From positions 62,001 to 126,000 of the forward strand of contig ONGE01000020.1 in NCBI GenBank assembly GCA_900317325.1: 64,000 nt of DNA, written 5' to 3'. Below the pieces are notes generated by a model. It saw nothing but the letters and a program-made list of their open reading frames with translations, did no database searches and was not told the origin of the DNA. This document shows, one piece after another, positions 16,846 to 24,093 of the stretch. The position numbers and the translations under genes were made by a program. How positions within the stretch are numbered: the stretch's first letter is position 1; the number at the start of each line of letters is the position of its first letter. The stretch comes from an uncultured Prevotellaceae bacterium (GTDB taxonomy: Bacteria > Bacteroidota > Bacteroidia > Bacteroidales > Muribaculaceae).

Positions 16846-17811
16846 CTACTCTTTCTTGTCGGCTCCGAAGAGTTCCTTGATGCCGCCGATGGATCCCAGC
16901 AGATTGGTGGCCTCATACGGCAGATAAACCGTCTTGGTCTTGTCGCCACTGGCAACGGTATCGAGCATCTGGATGTACTTCTGGGCCAGCAGGTAGTTGG
17001 CAGGATTGGTGCTCTGCCCTACTGCCTGGGTGATTCTGTCGATGGCGATAGCCTCGGCCTCGGCCTTGCGGATACGGGCCTGGGCCTCACCTTCGGCACG
17101 CAGGATTTCGGTCTGCTTGTCGGCCTCGGCCTGATTGATACGAGCAGTCTTCTGACCCTCGGACTGGAGGATGGCAGCCTGTTTCTGACCTTCGCTGGTC
17201 AAGATGGTGGCGCGCTTGTTACGTTCGGCCTGCATCTGCTTCTCCATAGCCTGAAGCACGGTTTGAGGCGGCTGAATGTCCTGTAACTCAACACGATTCA
17301 CCTTGATACCCCACTTGTTGGTGGCGTCATCGAGGACGGCACGCAGCTTCGAGTTGATGGTGTCGCGCGATGTCAGCGTCTGGTCCAACTCGAGTTCACC
17401 GATGATGTTACGCAAGGTGGTCTGCGTCAGTTTCTCGATAGCGTTGGGCAGGTTGTTGATCTCATACACAGCCTTGAACGGGTCCATAATCTGGAAATAC
17501 AGCAAGGCGTTGATTTGCGTCATGACGTTATCCTTGGTGATCACGTTCTGCTTGTCGAAGTCGTACACTTGTTCGCGCAGGTCGATCACGTTGGTGGTGC
17601 GGTAACGTCCGTGTTCATAGGCCACAATGCTCTTGGCGCGGTCAATGAAAGGGATAATCACGTTGATGCCGGGCTTGAGCGTGGCATAGTATTTACCCAG
17701 GCGTTCGATGATTTTGGTCTCACTTTGCGGAATAATCACCAAACTGTTCTTCACGAGAATCAGCGCCAGCAGGATAATGACGATAAGGAAAATTGTTAAC
17801 GTGGATGGCAT
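16846..17811 (-). CDS. SPFH/Band 7 (stomatin/QmcA-type) membrane protein
   Basis: A 321-residue SPFH-family protein, thought to form membrane scaffolds linked to membrane quality control. One N-terminal membrane segment (about residues 5-28) is followed by the Band 7 domain (about 30-190; ETKIIERLGKYYATLKPGINVIIPFID) and a long Ala/Glu-rich coiled coil (about 190-255; AEADKQTEILRAEGEAQARIRKAEAEA, quoted in part as EILRAEGEAQARI). The length and architecture match bacterial QmcA/stomatin proteins. It lies 41 bp downstream of the NfeD gene, and SPFH-NfeD pairing is a well-known conserved association. A terminator follows at 16808-16778. Confidence 0.93.
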   Translation of the reverse strand: MPSTLTIFLIVIILLALILVKNSLVIIPQSETKIIERLGKYYATLKPGINVIIPFIDRAKSIVAYEHGRYRTTNVIDLREQVYDFDKQNVITKDNVMTQINALLYFQIMDPFKAVYEINNLPNAIEKLTQTTLRNIIGELELDQTLTSRDTINSKLRAVLDDATNKWGIKVNRVELQDIQPPQTVLQAMEKQMQAERNKRATILTSEGQKQAAILQSEGQKTARINQAEADKQTEILRAEGEAQARIRKAEAEAIAIDRITQAVGQSTNPANYLLAQKYIQMLDTVASGDKTKTVYLPYEATNLLGSIGGIKELFGADKKE

Positions 17812-17852
17812 AATATTATAGTTTTAATCGTTAATAATGTCTATTTAAGTTT

Positions 17853-18311
17853 TTATTCGGCCGTTATTGGCTCAACAGTGAGAATGATGCTGTTCATCTT
17901 CACGACACGCACGCGCACGTCCTTGCCGATGGCAGCGCCGTCAACACCCTGAGCTTTCCAGTCGTCACCGTCGATGGCTACACGGCCATAGCCGCCAGCC
18001 TCGATAGGTTCACTCACGCGACCCTCCTGCCCTATCATGGCCTCGGCATTGCTCAGGCGCACGCGTTCGGGCTTGTGCAATTTCTTGAGAAGGGTCGGAC
18101 GCACAAGCAACAGGCTCAAAGCCGACACCACGGCAAACAAGATAATCTGCCAAGTGAGCGACATTCCGCAACCGGCAACAATGGCGCTTACGGCAGCACC
18201 GATGGCGAAACACAAAATGAAGAAATCACCTGATGATAATTCCAGGATGAGGCATAAGATGGAAATGGTTACCCAAATCAGCCACAGGTTGGATGTGAAA
18301 AAGTCAATCAT
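17853..18311 (-). CDS. NfeD-like membrane protein
   Basis: A 152-residue short NfeD-family protein (NfeD1b type, without the protease domain). Three hydrophobic segments fill about residues 5-75. A C-terminal OB-fold domain (about 85-150) shows the family pattern GQEGRVSEPIEAGGYGRVAIDGDDWKA. NfeD OB domains are thought to work with SPFH partners in membrane organisation. It is the first gene of the two-gene operon with the SPFH protein at 16846. Start 18311 (MIDFFTSNLWLIW) gives a family-typical N-terminus. A candidate promoter lies about 180 bp upstream at 18491-18523. Confidence 0.9.
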   Translation of the reverse strand: MIDFFTSNLWLIWVTISILCLILELSSGDFFILCFAIGAAVSAIVAGCGMSLTWQIILFAVVSALSLLLVRPTLLKKLHKPERVRLSNAEAMIGQEGRVSEPIEAGGYGRVAIDGDDWKAQGVDGAAIGKDVRVRVVKMNSIILTVEPITAE

Positions 18312-18490
18312 AGCTGTATCTTTTTTAGTGATTATTATTTTTAATTCTCTCTTTCACCTTTTAGACGTTTCAACCAAACAAAAAACTACACTTGTTGATG
18401 CTTTTTTTTATTAATTCGTCACCTGACGAGAAATTTCATCATCGGCATCTCTAAAAAAACTATATCAAGGAGAGGATCGGCAGCCATCTC

Positions 18491-18523
18491 CAAAGGTAGG
18501 GCTTTTTCTCTTTGATATGCAAA
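18491..18523 (-). promoter_or_regulatory. Candidate promoter for NfeD-SPFH operon
   Basis: On the minus strand: TTTG (18523-18520), 21 nt, TACCTTTG (18498-18491), an exact TAnnTTTG match with proper spacing. The leader would be about 175 nt; it could instead drive a small RNA. Confidence 0.45.
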
Positions 18524-18684
18524 TTTTATGCCAAATTACATCAAAAATCATCGCACAGTTCATCGGATGTTCCCGAATTTTGCATTCTCACGGGGTTAAA
18601 ATGACGTTTTTGGCTGTAATTCAGTCATTTTAGCGATTTCTGGGTTTTGGTCAGAAAAATCGGGAAGGGGAGAGCTGCAACCCT

Positions 18685-18748
18685 AAAACGCCAAGATCAG
18701 CATGAAATGGCCCAAGTTAGGGCACCAGACGTCAAATCTTGGCATTTT
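18685..18748. repeat. Inverted repeat just upstream of the ybeY promoter
   Basis: AAAACGCCAAGAT (18685-18697) is the reverse complement of ATCTTGGCATTTT (18736-18748) at 12 of 13 positions, with 38 nt between. It ends 4 bp before the -33 box, a position suited to a regulator site. Confidence 0.55.
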
Positions 18749-18752
18749 ATGC

Positions 18753-18781
18753 TTGTTTATGAAAAATATGTGTTATCTTTG
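18753..18781 (+). promoter_or_regulatory. ybeY: Promoter of ybeY-mnmG operon
   Basis: TTG (18753-18755), 18 nt, TATCTTTG (18774-18781): an exact -7 box. Transcription would start near 18786, leaving about 22 nt before ATG 18808, which supports that start over GTG 18781. Confidence 0.6.
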
Positions 18782-18807
18782 TGTCTCGTTTTTCAAGAAC
18801 AGAAGTA

Positions 18808-19248
18808 ATGACCGAAATCAACTACATGACCCAAGGCAATGCCACCTTGCCCAACCTCAACGAGCAAGCCGTGCAGGAGTGGATTGTTGCCGTCGCCGCC
18901 TCCTTGAATCAGAAGGTGGGCTGCTTGACCTATGTCTTCTGTGATGATGATTTCATCCTGGAGACGAACCGTCAGTTCCTGGGACATGACTATTACACCG
19001 ACATCATCACCTTTGACTACACCAACTCGCGACACATCGCCGGCGACATGGTCATCTCGCTGGACACCGTGCGAACCAATGCCGAGGGATTAGGCACCCC
19101 GTATGAGACCGAACTCATGCGCGTCATCATCCATGGAGTGCTCCACCTGTGCGGCATCAATGACAAGGGCCCCGGCGAACGCGAGATTATGGAACAGCAC
19201 GAGAACAACGCTCTGGCTATTCTTCCCGACAACGTATTCAAGAAATGA
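18808..19248 (+). CDS. ybeY: Endoribonuclease YbeY
   Basis: YbeY is a metal-dependent endoribonuclease for rRNA maturation and ribosome quality control. The product is 146 residues. The metal-site region reads HGVLHLCGINDKGPGERE near residues 110-125; the first two His are present but the third ligand of the HGxLHLxGYDH motif is not His, as I recall for other Bacteroidetes YbeY proteins. The central FLGHDYYTDIITFDY region is also typical. ATG 18808 is chosen because the promoter -7 box covers the alternative GTG at 18781. The stop overlaps the mnmG start by 4 bp (ATGA), so the two are translationally coupled. Confidence 0.92.
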   Translation: MTEINYMTQGNATLPNLNEQAVQEWIVAVAASLNQKVGCLTYVFCDDDFILETNRQFLGHDYYTDIITFDYTNSRHIAGDMVISLDTVRTNAEGLGTPYETELMRVIIHGVLHLCGINDKGPGEREIMEQHENNALAILPDNVFKK

Positions 19249-21122
19249 ACAACGACTATGATGTGATAGTGGTGGGTGCCGGCCATGCCGGCTGCGAGGC
19301 TGCTTGTGCAGCAGCCCGTTTGGGTTCCCGTACACTGCTCATCACCATCGACATGAACAAGATTGCTCAGATGAGCTGTAATCCGGCCGTTGGCGGCATC
19401 GCCAAAGGGCAGATTGTACGCGAAATCGATGCGATGGGCGGCCAGATGGGTATCGTTACCGACCGCAGCAGCATCCAGTTCCGCATGCTCAACCGCAGCA
19501 AGGGACCGGCCATGTGGAGTCCGCGTTCACAGAGTGATCGTCAGCAGTTCATCCTGGAGTGGCGCAAGGTGCTTGAAAACACGCCCAACCTCTACATGTG
19601 GCAAGATTCAGTCAACGAATTTGTCATCGAGGGTGGGGTAGTGAAGGGTGTAAAAACCGCCCTGGGCATCACTTTCAACGCCAAGGCAGTCGTCCTCACC
19701 GCAGGCACATTCCTAAACGGATTGATGCACGTGGGACCCGTCAAGACTCCCGGCGGACGCGTTTCGGAGCCTCCTGCAACAGGCATCACCGAGCAACTGG
19801 CGTCGTTGGGATTCACCGTCGGCCGCATGAAAACGGGCACACCGCCTCGACTCGACGAGCGCTCGATCGACTTCACGCAGTGCATCCGTCAAGACGGCGA
19901 ACAGGATTTCCACCATTTTTCCTATCTGCCGGGCATCACTTCCACGCTGCCGCAACGTCCCTGCTGGATCGTGCACACCAACGAACAGGTACACGAGGTG
20001 CTGCAACAAGGCTTACCCTTGTCGCCGCTCTACAACGGCCAGATCACGAGCATCGGCCCCCGTTATTGTCCCAGCATCGAGACCAAGATCGTGACCTTTG
20101 CCGACAAGACATCGCACCAACTCTTCATCGAGCCCGAGGGAGCCGAAACCCACGAGATGTACCTCAACGGCTTCTCATCATCGCTGCCCTGGGAGGTGCA
20201 AATCGAAGCGCTGCGCCATATCCCGGCACTGAAAAACGTGCATGCTTTCCGTCCTGGTTATGCCATCGAATATGACTTCTTTGACCCCACGCAGTTGTCC
20301 CACACATTGGAGTCAAAGATCGTCAAGAACCTGTTCCTTGCAGGACAGGTGAACGGCACCACCGGCTACGAGGAAGCGGCAGGGCAGGGACTCATCGCCG
20401 GTATCAACGCCCACCAGAACATCACGGGCGGCGAACCGTTCACCCTGTCGCGCAACGAGGCCTACATCGGTGTCCTCATCGACGATCTGGTGACCTGCGG
20501 CGTCGATGAGCCCTATCGAATGTTCACCTCACGCGCCGAGCACCGCATCCTGCTGCGCCAGGACGACGCCGACATGCGCTTGACCGAGAAAAGCTACCGT
20601 TTGGGACTCGCCACACAAGAGCGCTATGAATACATGTGCTCCAAGCGAGAGCAGATTGATCGCCTCACGACATTCTGCCGCGAGTACACGGTAAAGACCG
20701 CCTTGATCAATCCGCTCCTCGAACAGCAGGGCATGCAGCCATTGACCCAAGGTCAACGATTGCACGACTTGCTGCTGCGTCCCCAGCTGAACATGACGCT
20801 GCTTGCCGAGGCCTTGCCCGACCTGAAGTCACAGATCGACGCCCTCGAGGATGCACGCCGCGAGGAAATCGTCGAAGCGACCGAAATCGCCATCAAGTAC
20901 CGCGGCTATATCGAACGCGAGACCCAAATCGCCGACCGTGTGGCACGCCTCGACAACGTCACCCTCAAAGGCAAATTCGACTACTCGCAAATACATCAGA
21001 TTTCGACCGAAGCGCGACAGAAGCTTCAAGCCATCGACCCCGAGACCGTAGGGCAGGCATCTCGCATCCCCGGTGTCTCGCCCAGCGACATCAACATTCT
21101 GCTCGTCCTGTTGGGCAGATAA
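19245..21122 (+). CDS. mnmG: tRNA uridine-5-carboxymethylaminomethyl modification enzyme MnmG (GidA)
   Basis: With MnmE, this FAD enzyme installs the carboxymethylaminomethyl group at wobble uridine 34 of several tRNAs. Length (625 aa) is family-typical. The FAD-binding N-terminus is clear (YDVIVVGAGHAGCEAACAAA, residues 4-23), followed by the MnmG signatures MSCNPAVGGIAKGQIVREID and GGRVSEPPATGIT. The C-terminal helical domain carries YRGYIERE. The start overlaps the ybeY stop. A ParB-type parS site begins 2 bp after the stop codon, and apt follows 45 bp downstream. Confidence 0.97.
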   Translation: MNNDYDVIVVGAGHAGCEAACAAARLGSRTLLITIDMNKIAQMSCNPAVGGIAKGQIVREIDAMGGQMGIVTDRSSIQFRMLNRSKGPAMWSPRSQSDRQQFILEWRKVLENTPNLYMWQDSVNEFVIEGGVVKGVKTALGITFNAKAVVLTAGTFLNGLMHVGPVKTPGGRVSEPPATGITEQLASLGFTVGRMKTGTPPRLDERSIDFTQCIRQDGEQDFHHFSYLPGITSTLPQRPCWIVHTNEQVHEVLQQGLPLSPLYNGQITSIGPRYCPSIETKIVTFADKTSHQLFIEPEGAETHEMYLNGFSSSLPWEVQIEALRHIPALKNVHAFRPGYAIEYDFFDPTQLSHTLESKIVKNLFLAGQVNGTTGYEEAAGQGLIAGINAHQNITGGEPFTLSRNEAYIGVLIDDLVTCGVDEPYRMFTSRAEHRILLRQDDADMRLTEKSYRLGLATQERYEYMCSKREQIDRLTTFCREYTVKTALINPLLEQQGMQPLTQGQRLHDLLLRPQLNMTLLAEALPDLKSQIDALEDARREEIVEATEIAIKYRGYIERETQIADRVARLDNVTLKGKFDYSQIHQISTEARQKLQAIDPETVGQASRIPGVSPSDINILLVLLGR

Positions 21123-21124
21123 AT

Positions 21125-21140
21125 TGTTCCACGTGAAACA
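21125..21140. promoter_or_regulatory. parS-like ParB binding site (one mismatch)
   Basis: TGTTCCACGTGAAACA differs at one base from the canonical palindrome TGTTTCACGTGAAACA. It lies in the 45-bp gap between mnmG and apt. A perfect copy is 1.1 kb downstream, in uvrC. Confidence 0.8.
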
Positions 21141-21167
21141 AAACTAACATAACAAACTGATACTCAA

Positions 21168-21701
21168 ATGAATAACGAAGAATTACAGAAAGTGAAAAGC
21201 GTGGTACGCAACATACCCGACTTTCCCGTTCCAGGCATCCAGTTCAAGGACCTGACTACCGCTTTTAAGGATCCTGAGGCCCTGCAAATCATGGTCAACG
21301 CCTTGACCGACCTGTATCGCGACAAGGGTGTCACCAAGGTCGTGGGCATTGAGGCACGCGGCTTCATCGGCGGCGCCATCCTCGCCACACAGCTCAATGC
21401 CGGTTTCGTCCCCCTGCGCAAACCCGGTAAACTGCCCGCCGAGGTCATCCAGAAGTCCTATACCAAGGAATACGGCACCGACACCATCGAGATCCACAAA
21501 GATGCCATCACACCCGACGACGTGGTTGTCATCCACGACGACCTGCTGGCAACCGGCGGCACGATGCTGGCCGCCTATGAACTGGTGAAGTCGATGAACC
21601 CCAAGAAGGTTTACATCAACTTCATCTGCGACCTGGCCGACCTGCACGGACGCGAAGTGTTCCCGCCCGAAGTGGAAATCACCTCATTGTTCACCTTCTA
21701 A
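21168..21701 (+). CDS. apt: Adenine phosphoribosyltransferase
   Basis: Salvages adenine: adenine plus PRPP gives AMP. The 177-residue protein is of usual length. The N-terminus VVRNIPDFPVPGIQFKDLT is diagnostic of Apt, EARGFIGG binds the base region, and VVIHDDLLATGGTM (about residues 121-134) is the PRPP loop. It follows mnmG in the same direction with a parS-like site in between. A 10-bp hairpin (21709-21744) separates it from uvrC. In Bacteroides-type genomes mnmG-apt-uvrC is, to my knowledge, a conserved cluster. Confidence 0.96.
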   Translation: MNNEELQKVKSVVRNIPDFPVPGIQFKDLTTAFKDPEALQIMVNALTDLYRDKGVTKVVGIEARGFIGGAILATQLNAGFVPLRKPGKLPAEVIQKSYTKEYGTDTIEIHKDAITPDDVVVIHDDLLATGGTMLAAYELVKSMNPKKVYINFICDLADLHGREVFPPEVEITSLFTF

Positions 21702-21708
21702 AAAACTA

Positions 21709-21744
21709 TTAGGCCAATTGGTCATATCGGACTGATTGGCCTAA
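21709..21744 (+). terminator. Hairpin between apt and uvrC
   Basis: TTAGGCCAAT (21709-21718) pairs perfectly with ATTGGCCTAA (21735-21744). An A-rich, not T-rich, stretch follows, so it may act as an mRNA processing or attenuating structure rather than a full terminator. Confidence 0.5.
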
Positions 21745-21762
21745 TTCAAAAAAAAGTTGGCC

Positions 21763-23577
21763 ATGACCGACGACTTCAAACTCAAATTGTCGCTGCTGCC
21801 CGACGAACCCGGAGTGTACCGCTACCGCAATCGGGAAGGCACCATCATCTATGTGGGCAAAGCCAAGAACCTGAAGCGTCGTGTCAACTCCTATTTCAAC
21901 CGTGAACACTCATCGGTGCGCACCACCATGCTCGTGCGCAACATCGCCGACCTGGAATACACCGTCGTCAACACCGAGGAGGAAGCCCTCGACCTCGAGA
22001 ACTCACTCATCAAGGAGTACCAGCCGCGCTACAACGTGCTGCTCAAGGACGACAAGAGCTACCCCTGGATTTGCATCTCGGGTGGCTTGTATCCGCGCGT
22101 TTTCATCACCCGCGACGCGCGCGCCAAGGGAGACCGTTTCTACGGCCCGTATCCGCGCGCCGAGGTGGCCAAAGTGCTCATCGACACCATCAGGCAAATC
22201 TATCCGCTGCGCACCTGCCGCCTGAATGTTTCACGTGAAACAATTGAGGCCGACAAGCACCGCCTGTGCCTGCAATACCACATCCATCGCTGCGAGGGCT
22301 GCTGCAAGGGCCTCATCAGCGCCGAGCAGTATGGGCAGTACATCAGCGAAATCAGACAGATCTTGAACGGAGACACCCATGTGCTCATGGATGTGCTCAT
22401 GGAGCAGATGCAGCAATTGGCCAGCGAACTGCGCTTTGAGGAAGCCGAGGTGGTCAAGCGCCGTTACAAGCTGCTGGAGCACGTGCGGCGCCGGTCGGTC
22501 ATCGTCAGTCCCAGCATCCACAACATCGATGTGTTCGGGCTGCTGCGCGACGAGGATGCCGCGTGGGTAAACTTTATGCACGTGCGGGGTGGGGCAGTGG
22601 TGCAATCATTGACCCTCGAATACCGCCTCTCGACCCACGACGAGACCGATGCCGAGATCATGTCGATGGCCATTGCCGAGGTGCATCAGCGCTTTGCCGA
22701 AACCTATCTCCGCGACCATGTGACCGAGGTCATGGTCAACGTCGAGCCGGATGTGGAATTTGCCGGCCTCACGTTCACCATCCCGCAACGCGGCGACAAG
22801 AAGAAACTGCTCGACATCGCCATCAAGAACGCCACTCAGCGACGCACCGACCGCCTGCGCATGATGGAGAAACTCAACCCCGAGCAACGCACCACACGCA
22901 CGCTCACCACCATGCAGCGCGACCTGCGCTTGACGGTAATGCCGCGCCATGTCGAGTGCTTTGACAACAGCAACATCAGCGGTTCATCACCGGTAGCTTC
23001 ATGCGTGGTTTTCCGCAATGCCAAACCATCCAAGAAGGAGTACCGCCACTTCAACATCAAGACGGTGGAGGGGGCCGACGATTTCGCCTCGATGCGCGAG
23101 GTCATCGTCCGCCGCTACAGTCGCCTGGTGCAGGAAGGGCAGGAACTGCCGCAACTGCTCATCGTCGATGGCGGCAAGGGACAGGTAACGGCGGCACTCG
23201 AGGCGCTTGACAGCATCGGGCTCCAGGGGCAGCTGGCCGTTGTGGGCATCGCAAAGCGCCTGAACGAGGTCTATTTCCCTGGCGACAGCGTCCCCCTGTA
23301 CATCGACAAGAACAGCGAGACGCTGCACGTCATCCAGCGCTTGCGCGACGAGGCTCATCGTTTTGCCATCACCTTCCACCGCAAGCAGCGCAGTAAGGGC
23401 CAGGTGCACAGTGCCCTTGATGACATCCCCGGCATCGGCCCCAAGACACGCACACAATTGCTCAAGCAATTCAAGTCCCTGAAGCGCATTCGCGAGGCCA
23501 GCATCGACGATCTCACAGCACTCATCGGTAAAGCCAAGGCCGAAGCGCTCAAGGCGGCCTTGAGCAACGAGAACTGA
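21763..23577 (+). CDS. uvrC: Excinuclease ABC subunit C
   Basis: UvrC makes both incisions in nucleotide excision repair with UvrA and UvrB. The 604-residue protein has the GIY-YIG nuclease at the N-terminus (EPGVYRYRNREGTIIYVGKAKNLKRRVNSYF, quoted in part as GTIIYVGKAKNLKRRV), a Cys-rich segment (CLQYHIHRCEGCC), the UVR motif (about 205-240), the RNase H-like C-terminal nuclease (FDNSNISGSSPVASCVVF; LLIVDGGKGQV) and terminal helix-hairpin-helix motifs (LDDIPGIGPKTRTQLL). ATG 21763 is preferred over TTG 21757. The gene contains a perfect parS at 22227-22242, encoding VSRET within RLNVSRETIEADKH. Confidence 0.96.
   Translation: MTDDFKLKLSLLPDEPGVYRYRNREGTIIYVGKAKNLKRRVNSYFNREHSSVRTTMLVRNIADLEYTVVNTEEEALDLENSLIKEYQPRYNVLLKDDKSYPWICISGGLYPRVFITRDARAKGDRFYGPYPRAEVAKVLIDTIRQIYPLRTCRLNVSRETIEADKHRLCLQYHIHRCEGCCKGLISAEQYGQYISEIRQILNGDTHVLMDVLMEQMQQLASELRFEEAEVVKRRYKLLEHVRRRSVIVSPSIHNIDVFGLLRDEDAAWVNFMHVRGGAVVQSLTLEYRLSTHDETDAEIMSMAIAEVHQRFAETYLRDHVTEVMVNVEPDVEFAGLTFTIPQRGDKKKLLDIAIKNATQRRTDRLRMMEKLNPEQRTTRTLTTMQRDLRLTVMPRHVECFDNSNISGSSPVASCVVFRNAKPSKKEYRHFNIKTVEGADDFASMREVIVRRYSRLVQEGQELPQLLIVDGGKGQVTAALEALDSIGLQGQLAVVGIAKRLNEVYFPGDSVPLYIDKNSETLHVIQRLRDEAHRFAITFHRKQRSKGQVHSALDDIPGIGPKTRTQLLKQFKSLKRIREASIDDLTALIGKAKAEALKAALSNEN
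22227..22242. promoter_or_regulatory. Perfect parS (ParB binding) site inside uvrC
   Basis: TGTTTCACGTGAAACA is the canonical 16-bp chromosomal parS palindrome. Such sites cluster near the replication origin. It is read through as part of uvrC. Confidence 0.9.
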
Positions 23578-24093
23578 ATCCACGTCCCGGGTGGGGTAGG
23601 GCCCGACAGGCCAAATCAGGCCCCATTGTCGTTCACAAGTCATAAATATGTTAATTATCGGGGTTGACTGGTTAAAAATGGTCAATTTCCGATTCATTTA
23701 TTCAACATTACCGCTTTTTTGACGTTAGGATAAGAAAAAGTGAAAATAACCCTTTCTCTCCGGAACGATGAAACAGAACAAGACCTTCGACCAGCGATGG
23801 CATGACGTGCAACGAGGCACTTGCCATGAGACTCGTCATTGCCCATGTGGACAGGTTCACCCCCTGCCGATTGAGCGTCCTATTCATCGTTAATTGAGTC
23901 AAAACACTATTTTTTGTCAAATATCACCTTATAGAAAGGGCTGTTTTCAAAGATTATAACTAATTTTGCCGTTTGAAAAATTTTGCCGCGGCCATTGCTG
24001 ATGGAGCAGACTTTTGCAATTGGCCAGTACAGAATTCAGTAACGATAATTCAACAAAACAGAATAAACCAAACTTTTTGACAAAACAGAAACG
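23578..24093. other. Intergenic region between uvrC and the DUF2723 gene
   Basis: This 516-bp gap holds a GGGCC/GGCCC hairpin near 23596-23621 after uvrC, an imperfect palindrome near 23657-23690, and a candidate -7 box at 23961. One 41-codon open frame (23768-23893) is present but I do not support it as a gene. Confidence 0.5.
23961..23968 (+). promoter_or_regulatory. Candidate -7 box for DUF2723 gene
   Basis: TAATTTTG matches TAnnTTTG exactly; the -33 region is poor. The leader to ATG 24094 would be about 120 nt. Confidence 0.4.

Larger units (their letters stand above)
18312..18807. other. Divergent intergenic region between NfeD operon and ybeY operon
   Basis: This 496-bp gap has a minus-strand promoter candidate (18491-18523), a plus-strand promoter (18753-18781) and a 13-bp inverted repeat (18685-18697 with 18736-18748). 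No convincing open frame was found; a GTG-initiated extension of ybeY to 18781 would overlap the -7 box. Confidence 0.6.

Noticed and set aside
23768-23893. 41-codon Cys/His-containing open frame (MKQNKTFDQRWHDVQ...)
   Set aside because: No promoter box or ribosome site close by and no recognisable family; length is within chance for this base composition.
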